Notes under the pieces: generated by a model | What the model saw: the letters and a program-made list of their open reading frames with translations, nothing else | The model's database searches: none | Told to the model about the DNA's origin: nothing | Program-made: the position numbers and the translations under genes | In this document: in pieces, positions 25,307 through 32,772 of the stretch | Numbering within the stretch: the stretch's first letter is position 1 | How the letters are laid out: each line of letters starts with the position of its first letter | From: Chitinophagaceae bacterium | GTDB taxonomy: Bacteria > Bacteroidota > Bacteroidia > Chitinophagales > Chitinophagaceae | Assembly (NCBI GenBank): GCA_017744805.1 | Contig: JAGIAP010000018.1 | Coordinates: forward strand, 1-32,772 | Length of the DNA: 32,772 nt | Direction: 5' to 3'

Positions 25307-26140
25307 TCAGCGCATCATATCGTTGATTTTTCCGTAACTGAGCGAGGCTGCATTGTACCCGAAAGTGCCGCTTTGCCGGATCTCTTCGGCGGCCTGGTAG
25401 AATCCGGTGAAGGCTGCCCTTGCCAGTGAGGAGCCCAGGCTGATCCTTTTCACTCCCATCGCTTCAAAATCCTTCAAAGAAAAACCGGTAATACCAAGTC
25501 CCACCACTACATTCACGGGTTTAGGCGCAACTGCCCGCACTACTGCTTCGATATCTTCACGGGAAGATAGCCCGGGGGCAAACAACACATCGGCCCCTGC
25601 CTCTGCATAGGCCACCAGCCTGTTGATGGTGTCTTTGAGATCAGGCCTGCCATGGATCAGGTTTTCTGCACGGGCAGTGAGGGTGAACGTGAAAGGCAGG
25701 CTGCGAGCCGCTTTCACGGCTGCGCGTACACGTTCTACAGCGTGTTTGAATTCGTAAATTGGGTCGCCGGGGCTACCGGTAGCATCTTCAATGGAACCAC
25801 CTACCAGCCCCAGTGCGGCTCCTTCGAGGATGGTTGCATAACAATCTTCCGGATCATCGCCATAGCCATTCTCCAGATCGGCAGAAACAGGCAATGAGGT
25901 AGCATGAATGATCTCCGCCACATTCCCGAAAGTTTCTTCACGTGTGAGCACGCCTTCCCCATCAGGCTTACCTTTCGAATTAGCCAGTCCGGCACTGGTA
26001 GTGGCGATGGCTTCAAACCCCATTGCAGTGAGGCCCCTGGCAGAGCCCGCGTCCCATGCATTGGCTATAACGAATACGCCTGACCGCTGATGAAGCGCTT
26101 CCAATGCTTCGCCTTTCTTATGCTGCGATAATGTATTCAT
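25307..26140 (-). CDS. isocitrate lyase / phosphoenolpyruvate mutase family protein
   Basis: FVIANAWDAGSARGLTAMGFEAIATTSAGLANSKG…VSADLENGYGDDPEDC…GGSIEDATG; start at MNTLSQHKKGE. Confidence 0.92.
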   Translation of the reverse strand: MNTLSQHKKGEALEALHQRSGVFVIANAWDAGSARGLTAMGFEAIATTSAGLANSKGKPDGEGVLTREETFGNVAEIIHATSLPVSADLENGYGDDPEDCYATILEGAALGLVGGSIEDATGSPGDPIYEFKHAVERVRAAVKAARSLPFTFTLTARAENLIHGRPDLKDTINRLVAYAEAGADVLFAPGLSSREDIEAVVRAVAPKPVNVVVGLGITGFSLKDFEAMGVKRISLGSSLARAAFTGFYQAAEEIRQSGTFGYNAASLSYGKINDMMR

Positions 26141-26289
26141 GATATTTATCAAGATTAATGAACGATACTCTATAAAGTTACCAAGCATTGTAATGCTTCC
26201 TGAAATATTCTTTCAGAAATCCAGGTTTCGTCTGGTAATTTTTTCAACTCCAGTTGTATTGGCCGGTGTAAACCATAACCCAATATACC

Positions 26290-29289
26290 ATGATTCGTAA
26301 CTGTACTCTGATCCTTTCGTTTCTTTTCCTATGTAAGTTCGCAATGGCGCAGGATGGCCTCCCCGATCCGGGATTTGCAACTAATGGCTTCTTTCAGGCC
26401 AATTACGGCAAGGGCAAGATCACTGCTTACACAGCCATCAAATTAGCCAATGGCAAAACATTGGTTGGCGGTTACCGTAACCTTGGCAATTCTTCAGACA
26501 ATGCTCTCACGATGCTGAATGAAGATGGCAGCCTCGATGAATCTTTCGGTATCAACGGCACTTCTGTTTTCAGTACATCTCCTTCCAATGACACTATCGT
26601 TCAGATCATGGAACTGCCTAATACAGATATTCTCGTATTGTCTGCGGGAACAGGGATTCCCTATGGAGTGGAGGTGCAATTGTCGAGACTTAAATCGAAC
26701 GGGCAGCTTGACAATAGTTTCGGCGTATCCGGAACTGCCCGCTGGGGAAAGAATTCCAGCAATCTGCATAACACCAGCCCCCAGCAAATGATACGGACCA
26801 GTGATGGCAGCCTGCTTGTTCTGTGTCTGGCAACTGTAGACAACTACAGGCCCAGTATCGTGAAATTCAATTCCAATGGTACAGTGATCCCCTCCTTTGG
26901 GATAAATGGAGTATTCACTTCCAATACTACCGTATCGGCTTTTATTTACCAGCTTCCGAAAGCCAGGATGCATTTGAATACCGATAGGTCTGTACTTATC
27001 TATGCCATCCAACCCCGCATAACAGGGGCTATTCATGATAGCCTTCACCTGGAAAAAGTACTTTCCGATGGCAACAGGGATCTCAGCTTCGGACCGAACG
27101 GAGATGGAGTGATGCGTAAAGTTATCACTACGGAAAAAGTGAATTTTGGTGATGGCGTCACTGTGAGCGATGGTAATATCATGATGGTAATGGAAACCCC
27201 GAGATTGAATGATGAGAATTTTGTTTTGGCATACAAATTCAAACCCGATGGAAGTCCCGTTACCAGTTTCGGGAATAATGGACTGAGTGATGTATATCTC
27301 AATTCCGGATGGTTCACTAACACCCGGCTTACAGCCTTACCAGATGCTGAAGTAGCAGTTACCGGAAGTTTACTGTATGGATCCAGTGAAACTTTCCTTT
27401 CAATGACGATCATGAATGAAACAGGCAACACTACTGAATTCGGATATGGTTCGGGTATCATGTTGATCGATATGGGTTTTCAAAGTGCAGGTGGACAAAT
27501 GATCAGCAATCCGGATGGGACTTTTCTCGTTGTCGGAAGCGGCTATGATCAAAATAAAAAGGAATATGCCGTTTCACTGGCCCAAATGGATGAATGGGGC
27601 AGCTATGTAGGCCTTTATTATAAAAAATTCAACAATACCCGGAATAACAATGATGCACAAGCGCTGGCAGTTACCTCCGATGGTAAGATCATTGCCGGAG
27701 GGTACACTTTTCGCAGTGCAGAACGGTCTTTGATGCTCACACGGATCAACGCCAATGGCACACCCGATTACAGTTTCCAAAATGGGGAGCCGTATATCAC
27801 TACTGTAGGCACCCAGGATGATGTGCAGGCCATCAACCCATTGCCAGATGGTAAGATCCTCATTGTTGGGAACAGCTTCAGCAGCAGTTTTGAGCCTTTT
27901 ATCTTTTTCCATAAACTCAATAGCAATGGCAGTCCGGATAATTCTTTTGGAACGGCAGGCCTTCTGAAGCCCGCTACAGGTGCAGGTATTTCACCCCGTT
28001 GCGTCATTTTCCTGCCCAACGGAAAGATACTGGTAGCGGGAAATGCCAATGGTCAGATGCGATTGCTCCGCTACAATGCAGATGGCACACCGGACCTGAG
28101 CTTTAACTCCACGGGTTCCATCACGCTGAGCTTTGGCACCCCCAGCAGTTTCATGGAGCACGTGATGGTGCAGAATGACGGAAAGATCCTGGCTACGGGT
28201 ACAGCAAGAGATGGCATCAATAGCTATTTTGGAGTGATCCGCCTGAACGATAATGGTAGTTTCGACAACAACTTCAATGGTACCGGCATCCGCACCATTG
28301 CGGCTTATGGCACCTCAAACACCGGCAGGTTCTCACTTCAACAGGCAGATGGCAAGATTGTGGTAGGGGGTTATTCCAATGTAGCCGGAGGATCACATTT
28401 TTCCATTACACGCCTCAATAGTGATGGAAGCGCAGATCCCGGTTTCGGCATCGGAGGCTCAAACTATATCAGTATTTTCAATACAAGCCAACCCAGCAAA
28501 GCTATGCTATTGCCTGATGGCCGCATACTCATGGCCGGTATAGCGCTTGCAGGTGGAGGAAATGGCGGAGCTCTGGCCATGTTCAATGCAAACGGGACCG
28601 TGCATACAGGATTCGGAACAAATGGATATTACTTCAGCATCAATGGCGGGGAATTCAGAGGACTGCGATACCTCAGCAACAGCAACCAGATACTGGTATC
28701 CGGAAGAGCTGCTGCCGGAGGCATCACCGATGTATTGGTCGGCAAATTCAACTACACCCCTGCCACACTTCCACTTACCTGGAATAATTTCACGGCCAGC
28801 AAGCTAAACGGATCAGTGGAACTGAAATGGAGCACTATCCAGGAGATCAATACCAAAGACTTCGATGTGCAGTTTTCCATCGATGGACTGAAATGGAATA
28901 CGATACAGAGGACCTCCGCAGCAGGCAACTCCAATTCCTTACAACAATACCGGTACCTGCATGCCGGTCCTGTAAAGGGTTTGAATCAATATCGTATCCT
29001 GCAACGCGATCTGGATGGCAGATCCTCTTACAGCCCTATCAGAATGATCTGGATGAATGGATCGGAAAGATTATTCAAGGTGCTGAACACCGTCGTCACC
29101 AATGGACTGATCAGGATGATCGTAAATGAGACTGGTGGAGCCACTATCAGGGTCATAAATACAAGCGGTCAGGTGATTGCAGTAAAGAAAGCTAGCGAAG
29201 GATTGAATGAGATAGATGCATCCGGATGGGCAAGCGGCATTTATTATGTAGTATCCAATGGCGAAACGGAAAAGATTTCGATCCGGTAA
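26290..29289 (+). CDS. delta-60 repeat protein with type IX secretion C-terminal sorting domain, 999 aa
   Basis: About 11-12 repeats of the form LNxDGSxDxSFGxxG; C-terminal IRVINTSGQVIAVKKASEGLNEIDASGWASGIYYVVSNGETEKISIR. Confidence 0.92.
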   Translation: MIRNCTLILSFLFLCKFAMAQDGLPDPGFATNGFFQANYGKGKITAYTAIKLANGKTLVGGYRNLGNSSDNALTMLNEDGSLDESFGINGTSVFSTSPSNDTIVQIMELPNTDILVLSAGTGIPYGVEVQLSRLKSNGQLDNSFGVSGTARWGKNSSNLHNTSPQQMIRTSDGSLLVLCLATVDNYRPSIVKFNSNGTVIPSFGINGVFTSNTTVSAFIYQLPKARMHLNTDRSVLIYAIQPRITGAIHDSLHLEKVLSDGNRDLSFGPNGDGVMRKVITTEKVNFGDGVTVSDGNIMMVMETPRLNDENFVLAYKFKPDGSPVTSFGNNGLSDVYLNSGWFTNTRLTALPDAEVAVTGSLLYGSSETFLSMTIMNETGNTTEFGYGSGIMLIDMGFQSAGGQMISNPDGTFLVVGSGYDQNKKEYAVSLAQMDEWGSYVGLYYKKFNNTRNNNDAQALAVTSDGKIIAGGYTFRSAERSLMLTRINANGTPDYSFQNGEPYITTVGTQDDVQAINPLPDGKILIVGNSFSSSFEPFIFFHKLNSNGSPDNSFGTAGLLKPATGAGISPRCVIFLPNGKILVAGNANGQMRLLRYNADGTPDLSFNSTGSITLSFGTPSSFMEHVMVQNDGKILATGTARDGINSYFGVIRLNDNGSFDNNFNGTGIRTIAAYGTSNTGRFSLQQADGKIVVGGYSNVAGGSHFSITRLNSDGSADPGFGIGGSNYISIFNTSQPSKAMLLPDGRILMAGIALAGGGNGGALAMFNANGTVHTGFGTNGYYFSINGGEFRGLRYLSNSNQILVSGRAAAGGITDVLVGKFNYTPATLPLTWNNFTASKLNGSVELKWSTIQEINTKDFDVQFSIDGLKWNTIQRTSAAGNSNSLQQYRYLHAGPVKGLNQYRILQRDLDGRSSYSPIRMIWMNGSERLFKVLNTVVTNGLIRMIVNETGGATIRVINTSGQVIAVKKASEGLNEIDASGWASGIYYVVSNGETEKISIR

Positions 29290-29310
29290 TTAGCTTCATA
29301 TTCTGTCAAG

Positions 29311-29340
29311 CTGCCTCATACCCATGAGGCAGTTTTTTTT
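29311..29340 (+). terminator. Rho-independent terminator of the delta-60 gene
   Basis: CTGCCTCAT-ACCC-ATGAGGCAG followed by T8. Confidence 0.95.
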
Positions 29341-29343
29341 GCC

Positions 29344-30660
29344 CTAACGCATCTTGTTTTTCCTGATGAGTATTTTCGCTTTCCTGATCTGAAGCGTGGT
29401 GAGATAATGAACCCTTTCATTGAACAATACCCATCCTCCGATGGCCCCGATGGCGCTGCCAAGGATGATATCTATCAGTCTTGCCACAAAGAGCTCATTG
29501 GTATCGATGGCCAACCGGCTTCCTGATTCCGCCAGGAAGATGGTAAGTATCGTAATGAAAACCACCGCGATACCATAATTCCTCACCACCAGGAATTCAA
29601 CGATCACCTGCAAGGCCACAATACTTACCGCAATGATGAGCGGCGATGGGTGCAGCAATACGATGCCCCAGGTAAGCCCCAGTCCCAGCAAGGTGCCCAG
29701 TATCCGTTGGGTACCACGCATCCAGATATGCTTTGTACTGACGCCCTGCATTACTGCTGCGCAGGAAACCGGCGCCCAATAGGGATTATCCAATTCAAGT
29801 GCATTGGCAATTGCCAGTGAGAGCCCGATAAAGACGCCGTACGTGATGGACTCCACGATATTGGTATACCTATCCTTCGCATTCACGGGATCGTCAGGTG
29901 GCTCCTTCCCTCGCAAGGTAAGCAGGCTGTACACCAGCCCCAGCAGGCAGCTCAGCATGGCGCCCATCGCGATGTAACCAGTTCTCTCAGGGATCTTTCC
30001 CGGTTGATAGGGCATACAAATGGCCACTGATGCCAGCATGATGAAAAAGAAATTGCCCGGCGGTTTGGTAAGCCCCAGTTTATAAATGGAATAATGGATA
30101 AAGAAAGAAAACACAGCCAGTGCTATTGGGCTCGCCAGGTTGCTGAAAGAGAAGAACAGACCGAAGGTGAAAGATAGCATGATGCCCAGGCAGCAGGTCA
30201 TGAGGATCATCATGCGCCTGGGAATATTGTTAGACTGTATATACAGGATCACGAGGCCCGATAAGGAAGCCAGCTTCCCTCCTTCCGTATTTCCCGAAAA
30301 ATACCCAGCCATGATGGGAATCCCAACACATAGCCCGGCAATAACCGGCAGGTGCCATTTACGGGTGGTCTTATTGAATGTAAAAAACTGGTTCAAATTC
30401 AGATTTTGAAAGAATAGTGGGGAGCTCAGGGGCGTGCTGCAAAGATACGGTTCGGGATCAAAACATCCCGGTGGCCCCGTTCTTGTATACACGAACAAGG
30501 GATTAAAAACAGATAAAACCGGAAAACGAATTCCAACATGGCTTACATTTGTTATCTGCTGCATCCCTGCACTCCCCAATATGGCCGATATAAAAAAGAA
30601 TATAACCATCGTGATTGCGGATGATGATCCGGAAGATCTTGAATTGCTGGAAACAGCCAT
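29344..30660 (-). CDS. FUSC-family (aromatic acid exporter-like) membrane protein; 5' end uncertain and probably shorter than the ORF
   Basis: Multi-TM protein with ALELDNPYWAPVSCAAVMQGVSTKHIWMRGTQRILGTLLGLGLTWGIVLL. The first ~80 codons do not look like FUSC and run antisense across the start of the response regulator at 30581. Confidence 0.8.
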   Translation of the reverse strand: MAVSSNSRSSGSSSAITMVIFFFISAILGSAGMQQITNVSHVGIRFPVLSVFNPLFVYTRTGPPGCFDPEPYLCSTPLSSPLFFQNLNLNQFFTFNKTTRKWHLPVIAGLCVGIPIMAGYFSGNTEGGKLASLSGLVILYIQSNNIPRRMMILMTCCLGIMLSFTFGLFFSFSNLASPIALAVFSFFIHYSIYKLGLTKPPGNFFFIMLASVAICMPYQPGKIPERTGYIAMGAMLSCLLGLVYSLLTLRGKEPPDDPVNAKDRYTNIVESITYGVFIGLSLAIANALELDNPYWAPVSCAAVMQGVSTKHIWMRGTQRILGTLLGLGLTWGIVLLHPSPLIIAVSIVALQVIVEFLVVRNYGIAVVFITILTIFLAESGSRLAIDTNELFVARLIDIILGSAIGAIGGWVLFNERVHYLTTLQIRKAKILIRKNKMR

Positions 30661-30991
30661 TCATGCTATCGATCCCGATGCAGAACTACACCTGTTCAAC
30701 AATGGCATCCCTGCTCTCCAATTCCTGTTGGATCCGAAACAGGCGATCATACCCGATCTGATCGTGTTCGATTACAATATGCCCCAAAAGAATGGTGCAG
30801 ACCTGTTACTGAGCCTGGGGAAACACCCGGGATACCTGGATGTTCCGAAGATCATACTGAGCACTTCCAATGCTCCCTTACATAAGGAAGAATGTTTGAG
30901 GAACGGCGCAACGGATTATCTCATCAAGCCCTTTCATTTGCAGGAATGTTATGAACTGGCTGAAAAACTGCTGCGACTTTGCAGGAATTGA
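30581..30991 (+). CDS. stand-alone receiver-domain response regulator (Rcp1-like)
   Basis: ITIVIADDDPEDLELLETAI…PDLIVFDYNMPQKNGADLL…IILSTSN…GATDYLIKPF; start MADIKKN preferred over 30434. Confidence 0.92.
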   Translation: MADIKKNITIVIADDDPEDLELLETAIHAIDPDAELHLFNNGIPALQFLLDPKQAIIPDLIVFDYNMPQKNGADLLLSLGKHPGYLDVPKIILSTSNAPLHKEECLRNGATDYLIKPFHLQECYELAEKLLRLCRN

Positions 30992-32637
30992 TCCGGACAG
31001 GGGAAATACAAATTGAGCTCGGCTCCTTTGCCAGGTACCCCAATTGCATCGATAAGCCCGTTATGATTTTGCATGATCTTTTTGCAGATGGCCAAACCGA
31101 TACCTGAGCCTTTTACAAGCACTGCGGGTATCAGCCGCTGGAATATCTCGAAGATCTTCTTTGAATATTCGGGCTCAAATCCGATCCCATTGTCCTTTAC
31201 GGATATCTTGTAATAACTCTTTTCTCCATCATTGGATTGTGGTAACTGATCGCCATTTATGAGCTCAGCCTCTATGCGGATCAGGATATCCCTTTCCGGG
31301 TGACTATACTTGATGGCATTATCGATCAGGTTCACAAAAAGCTGTTTCAACTGGAAGGCCACCCCGTTGATGAGAGGTAAGTTTGTTCTTTCGATCCGGA
31401 GAGGTCTATTCGTGGCTTCTTCCTGGTAAGCAGCTACAATTTCATCGATGATCAGGTTCAGGTCTGCATTGGCGTGTTGGTCTGTTTTATTGGTTGCCCT
31501 GGAGTACACCAGCAGGTCTTCGATGAGTTTGTTCATGCGGTTTGCAGCGTTGATGGAACGGTCCAGGAACTGGCGTGATTGTGCACCGAGCAAGTGCCCC
31601 TCATTGTCTGCAACAAAGCTATTGTACAAATGGATCTTCCTCAATGGCTCGCGCATATCATGGGAAGCGGCGTATACGAATTGTTCCAGTTCTTTATTCT
31701 GGAATTCCAGTTGCTGGAGATATTCCTTCACCCGGTCTTCTGTCAGTTTTCTTTCAGTGAGGTCGCGGGTAACTTTGGAGAAGCCTATCACTTTTCCATT
31801 TTCATCATGGATGGCGGTGAGCACGATGCTTCCCCAGAAAGCGCTTCCATCTTTTCTTTTTCTCCATCCCTCATGAATGGCTTTGCCGGTGGACCTTGCA
31901 TACTCCAGCAGTTGCAGGGGCAACCCGGACTGGCGGTCATGCGGCAGGTAGAACTCCTGAAAGGTCTTTCCAACGATCTCTGCTTCTTTGTATCCTTTGA
32001 TCTTTTCAGCTCCTTTGTTCCAGTTGCGGATAATACCATCGCTATCCAGCAGGATAATGGCATAGTCTTCCACTTCCTCGATCATCTTGTGATACATCGC
32101 TTCCATCTCATAGAGCTCGGAAGATCTGTTGCGGAGATCCTGTAATTTCTCTTCCATGGTCTTTTCCAGTGAAGTGACCAGCTCGCGGTATTTGTCTTCA
32201 CTGGTGCGGAGCTTCATTTCTGCTGCCTTGAGATCCGAGCTGTCCTGAAAAACATTGATAGCCCCTGTAATCCGACCTTGATCATCGAAGACCGGATTGA
32301 TATTCACGATAGCATAGAACTGACTCCCATCGGGCCTTTCAACGATGGCTTCCAGATTTTTGAACGATTGGCCTGTTTGCAATGCAATGGCCATCGGCGT
32401 TTTTTCCGGACTGAGTTCAACACCATCCACGAAAATTTTGGAACAAGCGCAATACCGGAGGGTATTGCTGGAAAGATCGGGCGCATAGCCCCATAATTTT
32501 TCTGCTGTAGCATTATAGAAAACGATCCTACCTACCATATCACAGGTGTATACCGCCACTGGTAAGGAATCTAATAAGGTTTTGCCGACGGATGAAACCG
32601 GGACGAGGGATTCCAAAGCTAACTCCCACTTCTGCAT
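30949..32637 (-). CDS. PAS-PAS sensor histidine kinase, soluble
   Basis: Two PAS regions (LLDSLPVAVYTCDMVGRIVFYN…; YAIILLDSDGIIRNWNKGAEKIKGY…), H-box QFVYAASHDMREPLRKI, HATPase NLIDNAIKYSHP…GSGIGLAICKKIMQNHNG. Start MQKWELA at 32637. Confidence 0.93.
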   Translation of the reverse strand: MQKWELALESLVPVSSVGKTLLDSLPVAVYTCDMVGRIVFYNATAEKLWGYAPDLSSNTLRYCACSKIFVDGVELSPEKTPMAIALQTGQSFKNLEAIVERPDGSQFYAIVNINPVFDDQGRITGAINVFQDSSDLKAAEMKLRTSEDKYRELVTSLEKTMEEKLQDLRNRSSELYEMEAMYHKMIEEVEDYAIILLDSDGIIRNWNKGAEKIKGYKEAEIVGKTFQEFYLPHDRQSGLPLQLLEYARSTGKAIHEGWRKRKDGSAFWGSIVLTAIHDENGKVIGFSKVTRDLTERKLTEDRVKEYLQQLEFQNKELEQFVYAASHDMREPLRKIHLYNSFVADNEGHLLGAQSRQFLDRSINAANRMNKLIEDLLVYSRATNKTDQHANADLNLIIDEIVAAYQEEATNRPLRIERTNLPLINGVAFQLKQLFVNLIDNAIKYSHPERDILIRIEAELINGDQLPQSNDGEKSYYKISVKDNGIGFEPEYSKKIFEIFQRLIPAVLVKGSGIGLAICKKIMQNHNGLIDAIGVPGKGAELNLYFPCPDQFLQSRSSFSASS

Positions 32638-32772
32638 CGAGGATCCAAATTTGTCTAAAGTTAAGTATTTATTGAAGGAAGAAGGGTAAACAAGAGGGAG
32701 AATAACTGGGGAATTTGGTCCACAGAAACAAATTGCCATTGATAGCTTTCTGCTATTTTTGAAGAGCGATAC

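Overview
The window looks like a Bacteroidota chromosome segment, probably Chitinophagaceae-like; this is inferred from the T9SS sorting tail, delta-60 repeats, OmpA/TSP3 porin, Reg_prop histidine kinase and DUF6807. I see no rRNA, tRNA, CRISPR array or recognisable transposase. Main blocks: (i) a KGG-motif (YciG-like), highly disordered charge-block protein followed by a DUF892/YciF-like ferritin-fold protein; (ii) a divergent glycoconjugate cluster (MFS, GT9, GmhB-like HAD phosphatase, GT4, GT <> NodU/CmcH carbamoyltransferase, GT2, GT9); (iii) secreted proteins, a c-type cytochrome lipoprotein, and a DUF6807 plus Tat Gfo/Idh/MocA pair; (iv) an unrecognised HTH/AT-hook-like protein preceded by about 370 bp unusually dense in hairpins; (v) an OmpA/TSP3 protein; (vi) two histidine kinase/response regulator pairs, each arranged tail-to-tail; (vii) AraC regulator, PEP-mutase/ICL-family enzyme, a large delta-60 T9SS cargo and an FUSC-family protein. 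The best candidates for something undescribed are the carbamoylated, possibly heptose-type glycoconjugate cluster, the YciG-like disordered protein with its DUF892 partner, and the hairpin-dense region with its HTH gene. All family calls come from reading the translated sequence; no database search was run.
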